Below, one piece after another: positions 23,690-32,024 of a DNA stretch of 64,000 nt. The translations under genes and the position numbers were made by a program. The notes beneath the pieces are model-generated. The model saw only the letters and a program-made list of their open reading frames with translations, had not been told where the DNA came from and searched no databases. Each line of letters starts with the position of its first letter. Positions within the stretch are counted from its first letter, which is position 1. Source of the DNA: Alistipes communis (lineage in GTDB: Bacteria > Bacteroidota > Bacteroidia > Bacteroidales > Rikenellaceae); contig NZ_AP019735.1 of assembly GCF_006542665.1 (NCBI RefSeq), positions 1,798,001-1,862,000 on the forward strand, read 5' to 3'.

Positions 23690-25918
23690 TCAGTCTGCGA
23701 CGGGTTGCAGAATGTTCCAGTCGGGGATGCCGATGACGGAGAGGAAGGGCGCGAAGGCCTCCTCCTCGCGGTCGGTGCCCGCGTCGCGGTAGGTCTCCCA
23801 GATCGGTTTCTTGCCGCCGGGGTCTTCGGCGTCGTCGGGATAGCGGCGCAGGCCGATGCGCAGCGTCCCCTCGTTGCGGTGGTCGAACCAGTTGTGCCAC
23901 TGGATGCCGTCGATGCCGGGCAGGGCGGCGATTTTCTTCCAGCCGTAGGCGAAGCCCGCGCACTGGTTGCGCAGATCGGCTTCGGCGTAGGTGGGGGAGT
24001 TGGTTCCCGCTTCGGAGAGCCATACCGAGCGGCGCGTCGTGCCGCGGAAGAGGTTGGCCGGCGTCAGGGCCCATTTGCTGAGCACTTCGAGATTTTTGAG
24101 CGTGACGAAGGGGGTGTTCATCGCGAAAGTCGCATTCGGTTCGCGCCACGTACAGGGGTCGGAGATCGTCTCGGGGTAACTGTGGCAGGCGAGCGCCCAG
24201 CGAAAGTCGCCTTCCGCGCGACTGAAATCGCCGAGCAGCCCGACCATGTCGCGCACGGGATACCAGCCCGGGTTCGAAGCGCGGCTCCACGAATGGGAGA
24301 ACGAGGCGAAGAATTCGGCGTTGGCGTCGTATTGGCGGACGATCGAGGCGCACAGGCGCATCGATTTGACGTAGGCGTTCGTGTAGGTCGTGATGAGTTT
24401 GTCGTCGCCCATGTTGGTCCAGTCGACGCCGCCGTCGACTTCGTTGTGGACGATCCAGTGCGCGATGCGGCCGTAGGCGTCGTCCTCGCGGCAGTAGCGC
24501 TGCGCGAGGAAATCGATCATCGCCGCGTAGGCGCGCACGGCCTTGGGGGTGGTCATGTTGGGCATGGTGTAGGTTCCCCGCGTGTAGTCGGGGTGTTGCA
24601 GCAGGGCGCCGAGTTCGGCGTCGCGCGCCTCTGCGGCGGGATCGACCAGCAGGATCACCGCGACGGTAATGTCGCGTGCGGCGGTTTCGCGGAGCGTGGC
24701 GTCGAGCGCATCGAGCTTTTCGGAGTCGAAATAGTAGGTTTCGCCGCAGTAGGCGTGTTCGACCATGCCGGCCTTTGCGGGCGACAGGTACATGAATTGC
24801 AACGGACTGACGTTGACCGTGGCGCTGGTGATGCCCAGGTCGTCCAGATCGCTCGTGTAGTCGCCGGCGTAGAATCCGCCCAGTCCCTTCTTCGACCGCA
24901 TCGGTACGGGCGGCAGGTTACGCAGCGCGGCGACCTCGTCGGCGTAACGGCCGTGCGAGACGATGCGGTCGCCCTCGGCCGTGCGGCATACGACGGCCCA
25001 TTGCGACAGCAGCCGGTCGTAGGGAAATCCTTCGGGCGAGGCCATGCGGTCGAGCGTGACGTCGAACGGACTCTGCGTGAGCGGTGTGGCGTATTTCTGG
25101 TAGGCGGTCTCGATGCGGGTGATGTCGGCGTAGGGCGGCAGTTCGTAGAGCAGGAAGCTCCCTTCGCCCGCATAGCTGCCCATGATGCGGATTTTGTCGG
25201 CGGTCGCCTCGACGCGGTCTACTTTGCTCGTGTACGATGCGTGGAGGTACTCTTTGAGTCGTTCCTCGTAGACCGATGCATTCTGGTCGTTCTCGTTTTC
25301 GGCCGCGTCTTCGGCACGTTCGGCGTCGGTCATTTCGCGCAGCCGCAGGTTGCGCAGGCGGATGTCGGCGTCCTTCACCGTGCCGAAGTCGATACGCAGC
25401 AGGTTGCCCGCTTCGCCCCAGAAGAACTCCTCGCGGCATTTGCGGATGCGCACGCTATACTCCTTCCATGTGTCGGCGGCCTCGAACGGCGTGGTGACGA
25501 TCGTCCGTTCGACGTCGGGAATCACTTCGCCGTCGACTTCCGTCCAGAAGAAGAGCTGTATGTGGTCCGTGCGACGGTCGGTTTGATATTCGAAGGCCAG
25601 TACGTTGAGGTCGGCGGGGACGTTTCCGTCGAAGGGAACGGTGCAGAAATAGGGATCTTCTCCGGTAGTATGGATGCGGTAGACGCCCGTCGTCTCTTCT
25701 TCGATTTCGATGTCGTTCTGTACGCGGGGATCCATGTTCGGCACGAGCGTCAGCGGGGCGAGAGGCTCGGGGGCGGGCGGCGTGTAGACATCGGGGTCTT
25801 CGTTTTCGCAGGCACTCCCCGCGAAGAGCAGCAGTGCGGCGGCGAGCGTGTGTAGCGCGCCGTGCAGCAGGCGTCCGGAGCAGCCGGTTCCGGACGGGAA
25901 TCGGAAATTCGTTTTCAT
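23690..25918 (-). CDS. DUF5722 lipoprotein, glycoside-hydrolase-like barrel
   Basis: A 742-aa protein. A long basic n-region leads to a lipobox LLFAGSAC, followed by an acidic, Pro-rich linker (ENEDPDVYTPPAPEPLAPLT). Residues about 55-195 form a beta-sandwich, carbohydrate-binding-like module. The C-terminal 400 residues match my recollection of DUF5722: KGLGGFYAGDYTSDLDDLG, MPNMTTPKAVRAYAAMIDFL, IVHNEVDGGVDW and VWLSEAGTNSPTY. The N-E and S-E pairs about 150 residues apart look like acid/base and nucleophile of a clan-A TIM barrel, so it is probably a surface glycosidase of unknown specificity. No SusC/SusD neighbours. Monocistronic. Confidence 0.75.
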   Translation of the reverse strand: MKTNFRFPSGTGCSGRLLHGALHTLAAALLLFAGSACENEDPDVYTPPAPEPLAPLTLVPNMDPRVQNDIEIEEETTGVYRIHTTGEDPYFCTVPFDGNVPADLNVLAFEYQTDRRTDHIQLFFWTEVDGEVIPDVERTIVTTPFEAADTWKEYSVRIRKCREEFFWGEAGNLLRIDFGTVKDADIRLRNLRLREMTDAERAEDAAENENDQNASVYEERLKEYLHASYTSKVDRVEATADKIRIMGSYAGEGSFLLYELPPYADITRIETAYQKYATPLTQSPFDVTLDRMASPEGFPYDRLLSQWAVVCRTAEGDRIVSHGRYADEVAALRNLPPVPMRSKKGLGGFYAGDYTSDLDDLGITSATVNVSPLQFMYLSPAKAGMVEHAYCGETYYFDSEKLDALDATLRETAARDITVAVILLVDPAAEARDAELGALLQHPDYTRGTYTMPNMTTPKAVRAYAAMIDFLAQRYCREDDAYGRIAHWIVHNEVDGGVDWTNMGDDKLITTYTNAYVKSMRLCASIVRQYDANAEFFASFSHSWSRASNPGWYPVRDMVGLLGDFSRAEGDFRWALACHSYPETISDPCTWREPNATFAMNTPFVTLKNLEVLSKWALTPANLFRGTTRRSVWLSEAGTNSPTYAEADLRNQCAGFAYGWKKIAALPGIDGIQWHNWFDHRNEGTLRIGLRRYPDDAEDPGGKKPIWETYRDAGTDREEEAFAPFLSVIGIPDWNILQPVAD

Positions 25919-26181
25919 GTTTTTCTGAAAATTTGGAAGTGACGAAGCCGTCGGCAGGCGACGTTCGTATTTTTCAATTTTTTAAGTAAAACAAGGCGCA
26001 TGCCGGTTTACTGCATGGCCGGAACGGAAAAATTGCGCTTCGGAACGCCGCGTCCGGTGTGCGGAAGGCCGTTCGCCCCTCTCTCCGGTTGCGTGCGCCG
26101 GATGCGGGGAAGGAGGCCGTTCCGGCGCAACGGCGTTTGAAAATAGGTATTTATACTGTTTCCCGTCCGATACGTTACCGG

Positions 26182-26189
26182 TAACTTTG
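26182..26189 (+). promoter_or_regulatory. -7 box of the Hdr-like operon promoter
   Basis: TAACTTTG, exact TAnnTTTG, 21 bp before the first start codon at 26211; the -33 region is TGTTTC, a weak fit. Confidence 0.5.
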
Positions 26190-26210
26190 CCTGATGCAAA
26201 GTTGTAGGTT

Positions 26211-26909
26211 ATGAGTCGTTATTTCGAAATGCTGATGGAGGACGTTCGCTTCCGCGAGGGGTTGAAGTCGTGCATGAACTGCGGGATCTGTACGGGAGTC
26301 TGCCCTGCGGCCGAGTTCTACGACTACGATCCGCGCCAGATCGTGGCGATCGTCCAGACGCGCGACGAGGAGCAGATCGAGCGTCTGTTGAAGGGCGACA
26401 CGATCTGGTTCTGCGGCGAGTGCATGTCGTGCCGTCCGCGCTGTCCGCGCGGCAATACGCCGGGATATGTCATTCAGGCGCTGCGTACGCTGTCCCAAAA
26501 GCTGGGCTTTTTCGTCGAGAGCGAGAAGGGGCGCCAGCAACTCGCGCTCAAACGCACGATCGGCGAGAATATCCTGCGTACGGGGTATTGCGTGACGCCC
26601 AAGCTCGTCGCTCCCGACCTGCATCCCGAACAGGGGCCGGTTTGGAGTTGGGTCTACCGCAACGACCGCGAAATCTACTGCCAGTTCAACCCCACCTACG
26701 ACCGTCCGGGGCCGGGCGCCGTGCGCCGAATCGACGACGCCACGCTCGGCGAGCTGCACCGCATCTTCGACGAAACGGGCGGTACGGCCTTCTTCGAGAA
26801 CATCGAACGCTGCTCCGAGCGCAAGGCGCGCGAGTTGGGATACGACGGTGCCGACGAGCGTTATTTCATGGATGTATACACCCGCAATTCACAGAACGAG
26901 GATGAATAG
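26211..26909 (+). CDS. HdrC-like 2x[4Fe-4S] ferredoxin subunit
   Basis: A 232-aa protein with two CxxCxxCxxxC clusters: C21, C24, C27, C31 (CMNCGICTGVCP) and C68, C71, C74, C78 (CGECMSCRPRCP). The spacing matches HdrC, the electron-relay subunit of heterodisulfide reductases, but the chain is about 50 residues longer, with a C-terminal extension (AFFENIERCSERKARELGYD). Cytoplasmic, no signal. First gene of a five-gene operon; its stop overlaps the start of the HdrB-like gene by 8 bp, so translation is coupled. Confidence 0.87.
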   Translation: MSRYFEMLMEDVRFREGLKSCMNCGICTGVCPAAEFYDYDPRQIVAIVQTRDEEQIERLLKGDTIWFCGECMSCRPRCPRGNTPGYVIQALRTLSQKLGFFVESEKGRQQLALKRTIGENILRTGYCVTPKLVAPDLHPEQGPVWSWVYRNDREIYCQFNPTYDRPGPGAVRRIDDATLGELHRIFDETGGTAFFENIERCSERKARELGYDGADERYFMDVYTRNSQNEDE

Positions 26910-27984
26910 AAATTGGCAAGACTACCAGAAGGAGATCGCCGACGACCGCTATTACTACGTGCGCAGCTGCATCCGGCAGAACTTTTTCCCGGGCAGCGAG
27001 AAGGCTTTTTTGGATATCATGCACGACGATCTGGGTCGCGACTGCTTCGACGATCCGCTCCACACCTCCTGCACGGGCATCGGCTATCACGCCGATATCG
27101 TGCCGTTGGAGACGATCATGACCGTCGTGGCGCGGCAGTTCGCGCTGATGGGCGAGGCGGGCTACGAGAACTTCATCTCGTCGTGCATCACTTCGTTCGG
27201 CATCTACACCGAGATACTGGCCACGTGGGAGGAGTTTCCCGAGACCGAGGAGCGGGCGCGCGAGGCGCTCTACAAGGCCACGGGCCGCACGCTGGTCAAG
27301 CCCAAGAATCTGGCGCACACGTCGGACGTCGTCTTCCATCACCGCGAGGCCATCGCCGCACGCGCCAGGCACCGGCTGGTGAATGTGCTCACGGGCGAGC
27401 CGCTGCGCGTGGTGGAGCATATCGGCTGCCACTACGCCAAGATCTTTCCCAAGTCGGGTGTCGGCGGTTCGGAGTTCCCCTACGTGCTCTCCGGCATGGT
27501 CGAGTCGTGGGGCGGCCAGTGCGTCGACTATCCCGAGCGGCGCCACTGCTGCGGCTTCGGGTTCCGCAACTATCTGGTGCAGGCCAACCGGGGCTATTCG
27601 GTGGCCAACACGCAGAAGAAACTCGAAAGCATGGCCCCCTACAAGCCCGATTTCATCGTGGCCAACTGTCCCGGCTGCGCGATGTTCATCGACAAGTGGC
27701 AGTATACGATCGCCGAGATGGAGGGCCGTACCTACGGCGAGAACGGGCACGGCATTCCGGTGCTCACCTACGAGGAGATGGCCGGACTGGTGCTCGGCTA
27801 CGATCCGTGGGCGCTGGGGATGCAGATGCACCAGGTCGACGTCGAACCGCTGCTGGACAAGATGGGCATCGAATACGATCCGGCAGCCAAATATCTGGGA
27901 ATGAACGGAAAATATATCGGACAACCCGCCTCCGCCATCGTCAATTGCGGTTCGCAGGATACGGTCTACAATATCAAACAGTGA
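26902..27984 (+). CDS. HdrB-like CCG-domain subunit
   Basis: A 360-aa protein. The C-terminal half holds one canonical CCG cassette: C176 (IGCHYAK), C216-C217-G (HCCGFGF) and C256-x-x-C259 (NCPGCAMF), which in HdrB binds a noncubane [4Fe-4S] cluster and reduces disulfides. The N-terminal half has only scattered Cys (C57, C95), so the second cassette is degenerate. Related proteins are annotated as CoB-CoM heterodisulfide reductase subunit B, but this organism cannot be presumed to have those cofactors. Start ATG 26902 overlaps the preceding stop; the stop overlaps the next start by one base. Confidence 0.87.
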   Translation: MNRNWQDYQKEIADDRYYYVRSCIRQNFFPGSEKAFLDIMHDDLGRDCFDDPLHTSCTGIGYHADIVPLETIMTVVARQFALMGEAGYENFISSCITSFGIYTEILATWEEFPETEERAREALYKATGRTLVKPKNLAHTSDVVFHHREAIAARARHRLVNVLTGEPLRVVEHIGCHYAKIFPKSGVGGSEFPYVLSGMVESWGGQCVDYPERRHCCGFGFRNYLVQANRGYSVANTQKKLESMAPYKPDFIVANCPGCAMFIDKWQYTIAEMEGRTYGENGHGIPVLTYEEMAGLVLGYDPWALGMQMHQVDVEPLLDKMGIEYDPAAKYLGMNGKYIGQPASAIVNCGSQDTVYNIKQ

Positions 27985-28994
27985 TGGGAAAACGCGTAAT
28001 CGTCGTCGGCGGGGGAATCGCCGGCATGCAGACGGCATTGAAACTCTCCGCCGGAGGCGTCTCTGCGCTCCTGTTGGAGCGCGACGCCGACCTGGGCGGA
28101 AAACTCACGGGCTGGCACAAACTCTTTCCTTCGTTCACGCCGGCGCACGAGGTGCTGGACGAACTGCGCCGTCGGCTCGCCGCCAGCGACGTCGAGGTGC
28201 GCACGCGGTGCGAGGTCGCGGAAGTGGCGCGCGACGGCGTGATGCTTTCGACGGGCGAACGGCTGGAAGCCGACGCCGTGGTGGTCGCTACGGGCTTCAC
28301 CCTTTTCGACGCCCGCATCAAGGAGGAGTACGGTTACGGCATCTACGACAACGTCTATACGACCGTCGACATCGAGCGGATGCTCAACGAGGGGCGCGTG
28401 GCGTTGAAGGACGGCACGGCGCCGCGCCGCATCGCCTTCCTGCACTGTGTCGGTTCGCGCGACGAGAAGGTCTGCCAGCACCACTGCTCGAAGGTGTGCT
28501 GCATCACGGGCGTCAAACAGGCCATGGAGCTCAAGGAGATGTTCCCCGCGGCCGACGTCTTCAATTTCTATATGGACATCCGCATGTTCGGGCCCGGCTA
28601 CGAGGAGATGTACCGCGACGCCCAGCAGCGGCTCAACATCCACTTCGTGCGCGGCCGCATTTCGGAGGCCAGCCCGACGCTCGACGGCCGCGTGCAGATC
28701 AAGGCCGAGGACACGCTCACGGGGCGTCCGCTGAAAATGTCGGTCGACATGCTGGTGCTCATCGTCGGGATGCGCAGCAATGCGTCGAACGCCCGTTTCG
28801 CGGCCGGAGCGGGGCTCGGCGTGCAGCCGAGCGGGTTCCTGGCGCCCCGCGACGCCTTTCTTCACAATGTCGAGAGCGGCGTCGACGGAATCTTCTACGC
28901 CGGAGCGGTCACTGCGCCCAAGAATATCGGCGAATCGTTGTCGGAGGCGGTCGTGGCGGCCGACCGTGCGGCGGAATATCTCAAACGTGCATAG
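27984..28994 (+). CDS. short HdrA-like FAD subunit
   Basis: A 336-aa flavoprotein. GKRVIVVGGGIAGMQTALKL (residues 2-21) is the FAD-binding Rossmann start, LGGKLTGW follows, and VVVATGF ends the first half. HCVGSRDEKVCQHHCSKVCC is the HdrA-specific cysteine block that carries an unusual [4Fe-4S] cluster next to FAD; GIFYAGAVTAPKNIGESL is the C-terminal FAD contact. Methanogen HdrA is about 650 aa with extra ferredoxin domains at the C-terminus; those are absent here and are supplied by the separate 111-aa gene next door. HdrA is the bifurcating flavin site in known complexes; whether this one bifurcates is open. Confidence 0.88.
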   Translation: MGKRVIVVGGGIAGMQTALKLSAGGVSALLLERDADLGGKLTGWHKLFPSFTPAHEVLDELRRRLAASDVEVRTRCEVAEVARDGVMLSTGERLEADAVVVATGFTLFDARIKEEYGYGIYDNVYTTVDIERMLNEGRVALKDGTAPRRIAFLHCVGSRDEKVCQHHCSKVCCITGVKQAMELKEMFPAADVFNFYMDIRMFGPGYEEMYRDAQQRLNIHFVRGRISEASPTLDGRVQIKAEDTLTGRPLKMSVDMLVLIVGMRSNASNARFAAGAGLGVQPSGFLAPRDAFLHNVESGVDGIFYAGAVTAPKNIGESLSEAVVAADRAAEYLKRA

Positions 28995-28998
28995 GACG

Positions 28999-29334
28999 AT
29001 GGCGACGGTGAATTTCGGATTCGGCATCAACAAGCCGCGCGTGATCGATCTGGATCGCAACAATCTGCGCAAGAGCGACGAGATCCTGCGCGAGATGCCC
29101 GAGTTGCAGACCTGCATCGGCTGCGGGGCCTGCACGGCGCTCTGTACGGCGGGCAACCTGACGTCGTTCAACTTCCGCAAGGTGCATACGCTGGTGCGGC
29201 GCGGCGAGTACGAGGGTGCCTACGAGGAGATGAACAAATGCATGTTGTGCGGCAAGTGCCGGCTGGCCTGCCCGCGGGGGATCAACACGCGCGGCGTGGT
29301 GATGCTCATCAAACGTAAACTGGGGGATTTCTGA
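28999..29334 (+). CDS. second HdrC-like 2x[4Fe-4S] protein
   Basis: A 111-aa ferredoxin-like protein with clusters at C39, C42, C45, C49 (CIGCGACTALCT, Pro after the last Cys replaced by Thr) and C81, C84, C87, C91 (CMLCGKCRLACP). It begins 4 bp after the HdrA-like stop and ends 2 bp before the membrane subunit start. It likely relays electrons between the FAD subunit and the membrane subunit, standing in for the ferredoxin domains missing from the short HdrA. No signal peptide. Confidence 0.85.
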   Translation: MATVNFGFGINKPRVIDLDRNNLRKSDEILREMPELQTCIGCGACTALCTAGNLTSFNFRKVHTLVRRGEYEGAYEEMNKCMLCGKCRLACPRGINTRGVVMLIKRKLGDF

Positions 29335-29336
29335 CG

Positions 29337-31124
29337 ATGAAGTTTTACGCACCCTTCTGCCTGCCGTTTCTCGTCGGCGCTTTGGTGATGGCCGCCGTCA
29401 TCGTGTGGAAATACGTCGTGTGGTTCGCCGAACTGCCGCGCGCGGACAAGAAGCGGGTGCTGTTCGGCATCCCGACGCCGCGGACGCTCGGAGCCGTCGG
29501 GGAGGTGATCGGCGAATGCCTGCTCCATCGCCGTATCTTCCGCGTCAATCCGTTGCTGGGATACATGCACATGTCGCTGGCCTTCGGCTGGTTCCTGCTC
29601 ATCGTGGTGGGGTGGATCGAAACGGTGGCCTACCTCGGCCTGCGCTGGGTGCCGTTGCAGGGACATGTCTTCTTCAAGTACTTCGCGCCGACGCTGATGC
29701 TGCGCGAGAAGCCCTTCTTCGATTTCGTAATGGACTTGCTGCTGCTCTTCGTCCTGTCGGGCGTGGCGCTGGCATGGGCCAAACGTTTCTGCTCGCGGGC
29801 GATGGGAATGCGCCGCACGACCCGACACGTGCCGGGCGACCGGATCGCCCTCACGGCACTGTGGTTCGTCTTTCCGGCGCGGCTCGCGGCCGAAAGCATC
29901 ACCTGCGGCATCTACGGCATGGGAGGCTTCCTGACCGGAGGGCTGGGGGCGTTCATGGCCGAGCATCTCGGCCGGTCGACGCTCGTCGTGCTCGAACAGG
30001 GGGCGTGGTGGTTCTATTCGATCGCGCTCGGCGTCTTCTTCGTCGCGCTGCCGTTTTCGCGCTACATGCATATCTTCACCGAGATCCCGCTCATCTTCCT
30101 GCGTCGCTACGGTGTGCGCCCGCGCGAGAAGGAGTCGTCGGCCGACCGCTTCCAGATCGAAGCCTGCTCGCGGTGCGGCATCTGCATCGACCCCTGCCAG
30201 TTGCAGAGCGTGCTGGGCATCGACGACGTGCAGTCGGTTTACTTTCTGCGCGATCGCCGCTACGGGATGCTGACGCGCGAAGTGGCACAGAACTGCCTGA
30301 TGTGCGGCCGCTGCCAGGCGAAATGTCCGGTGGGGATCGATCTCAACACCCTGCGGCTCAATTCGCGCGACACGATGCGCAACACCCCCGACGAACGGCG
30401 CTACGACTACTTCAAGGGACTCGACCGCTCGGAAGGCGAAGGGAAGGTCGGCTATTTCGCGGGCTGCATGACGCTGCTCACGCCGCGCACGATGACGGCC
30501 ATGGAGCGCATCTTCACGGCTGCCGGCGAGGAGGTGTGGTGGGCCGACCGCAACGGCGGGGTCTGCTGCGGCCGGCCGCTCAAACTTTCGGGCGAAACCG
30601 ACTCGGCGCGCCGCATGATGGAGTACAACACGCAGCTCTTCCGCAGGCACGGCATCCGCACGCTCGTCACCTCGTGCCCGATCTGTCTGAAAGTCTTCCG
30701 CGAGGAGTACCGGCTCGACGGTATCCGTGTCATCCACCATTCGCAGTATATCCTCGAACTGCTGTCCGCCGGCCGGCTGAGGCTGGAACGCGGCGCGGCG
30801 AGCTATGCCTATCACGACCCCTGCGAACTGGGGCGCGGCAGCGGCATCTACGACGAACCTCGCCGCGTGATCGAGGCGGTCGGCACGCTGCTCGAACCGG
30901 CGCATACGCGCGAAGATGCGCTCTGCTGCGGGTCGTCGGTGGCCAATACGGTCATTTCGGACAGCGATCAGGTGCGCATCGCCACGTCGGTGGCCGACGA
31001 ACTGACGGCCACGGGCGCCGATGCGATCGTCACGGCCTGCCCGCTGTGCAAGAAGGCGCTCGTGCGCGGCACGACGACGGAGGTGTGCGATCTGGCCGAG
31101 ATCGTAGCCAAACGGATTCGCTGA
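29337..31124 (+). CDS. membrane-bound HmeCD/DsrMK-like fusion: cytochrome-b-like, ferredoxin and two CCG domains
   Basis: A 595-aa fusion. Residues 1-260 are a membrane domain with about five helices (9-30, 79-100, 127-147, 170-190, 222-247), similar in style to NarI/DsrM-type quinone-reactive cytochromes. Next are two [4Fe-4S] motifs, C277-C287 (CSRCGICIDPC) and C320-C330 (CLMCGRCQAKCP). Then come two complete CCG cassettes: C377, C410-C411, C447/C450, and C496, C530-C531, C568/C571. The order matches DsrM and DsrK, or HmeC and HmeD, joined in one chain. It would exchange electrons between menaquinone and the soluble Hdr-like subunits. Last gene of the operon. Confidence 0.86.
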   Translation: MKFYAPFCLPFLVGALVMAAVIVWKYVVWFAELPRADKKRVLFGIPTPRTLGAVGEVIGECLLHRRIFRVNPLLGYMHMSLAFGWFLLIVVGWIETVAYLGLRWVPLQGHVFFKYFAPTLMLREKPFFDFVMDLLLLFVLSGVALAWAKRFCSRAMGMRRTTRHVPGDRIALTALWFVFPARLAAESITCGIYGMGGFLTGGLGAFMAEHLGRSTLVVLEQGAWWFYSIALGVFFVALPFSRYMHIFTEIPLIFLRRYGVRPREKESSADRFQIEACSRCGICIDPCQLQSVLGIDDVQSVYFLRDRRYGMLTREVAQNCLMCGRCQAKCPVGIDLNTLRLNSRDTMRNTPDERRYDYFKGLDRSEGEGKVGYFAGCMTLLTPRTMTAMERIFTAAGEEVWWADRNGGVCCGRPLKLSGETDSARRMMEYNTQLFRRHGIRTLVTSCPICLKVFREEYRLDGIRVIHHSQYILELLSAGRLRLERGAASYAYHDPCELGRGSGIYDEPRRVIEAVGTLLEPAHTREDALCCGSSVANTVISDSDQVRIATSVADELTATGADAIVTACPLCKKALVRGTTTEVCDLAEIVAKRIR

Positions 31125-31322
31125 ATCCGCCTGTCCGCCGGCCTGAAAGCCTGACGACCCGCCGGACGGCCGACTGCCCATCCGTCTGTCTGTCGCCCGC
31201 CGTTCTTCCGCTGGCGGGCGGAAGAGTGCGGAGATACGGAGAATACCTGCTCGTGCGGTCGGTTCGTAAACGGCTGTACGGCAGTCGAAAGGGTCTGCGA
31301 GAATGGGAAAGTTGCGATTTTA

Positions 31323-31354
31323 TTTGGCAGATTCGAAAATTTGCCTTATCTTTG
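31323..31354 (+). promoter_or_regulatory. promoter of initiator tRNA-Met
   Basis: TTTG (31323-31326), 20-bp spacer, TATCTTTG (31347-31354). Confidence 0.75.
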
Positions 31355-31406
31355 CATTCACAAAAGCGATAGATCGGGTGCCGCGGCACCGCATCGAACG
31401 ATACAT

Positions 31407-31482
31407 CGCGGGATAGAGCAGTTGGCAGCTCGTCGGGCTCATAACCCGGAGGTCGGAGGTTCGAGTCCTCCTCCCGCTACCA
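31407..31482 (+). tRNA. initiator tRNA-Met (anticodon CAT)
   Basis: Initiator features: unpaired first acceptor position (C1 against T72), three consecutive G-C pairs in the anticodon stem (CGGG CTCATAA CCCG). The acceptor GCGGGA pairs with TCCCGC, and CCA is encoded at 31480-31482, unlike the other tRNAs here. Confidence 0.94.
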
Positions 31483-31485
31483 AAG

Positions 31486-31515
31486 CAGACAACTTGAAAG
31501 GGTTGTCTGTTTTTT
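31486..31515 (+). terminator. intrinsic terminator of the initiator tRNA
   Basis: Stem CAGACAAC/GTTGTCTG with 8-nt loop and T6, 3 bp after the CCA end. Confidence 0.88.
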
Positions 31516-31977
31516 GTTTTCATGAATTTCTGCGGGACGATCCCTTTTCATATTGTTGCTGTGCTTAGGGTCTTTCGACCTTGCCGGAAAGACGCAGCCC
31601 TGCCACCCGCAATGAAGCGCTGCTCTGTTCGCAACAGTTCGCTCGCATCCTCCTTTGATTGCGGACTGAGATGTTCCGATGCGAAAAGGGATGGTTTCGG
31701 ATTTCCGTAATCGGATGCCATATCACGGAATATTTCAAACACCTTGTTCTCCGAAAAAGTTCGATAAATGCCTTTTCCCTTGTCCCATTCGACTCCTCCG
31801 GAATTAGGTTTTCATCGTGTTCCAATATCGAAGACCTCCATGTAGAGGCGGGCGTCGCGCGGTCGGTCTGTTTCCGCAGTTGCGGAGTTCGGGAGCCTGT
31901 TTTGCGGCGGGTCTTCCGACGGCGGTGCATGTATGCGTCGCGGGAGGATATTCGTTTTGAAAAATAGCGTGAAAAAG
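31516..31977. other. gene-free stretch
   Basis: 462 bp between the tRNA terminator and the promoter of the next gene. Open frames of about 100-120 codons exist on both strands over 31565-31967 but are mutually antisense and have no recognisable domain, signal peptide or promoter. I see no supported feature. Confidence 0.4.
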
Positions 31978-32008
31978 TTTGAATTATGATTTGAAAAGTT
32001 CATCTTTG
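31978..32008 (+). promoter_or_regulatory. promoter of the plug-like protein gene
   Basis: TTTG (31978-31981), 19-bp spacer, CATCTTTG (32001-32008; one mismatch to TAnnTTTG), 16 bp before the start. Confidence 0.5.
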
Positions 32009-32024
32009 CAAAAACGGAAGAGTT

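Noticed and set aside
31565..31967. Two mutually antisense frames of about 100-120 codons after the initiator tRNA
   Set aside because: No domain, signal peptide, promoter or start-site support on either strand.
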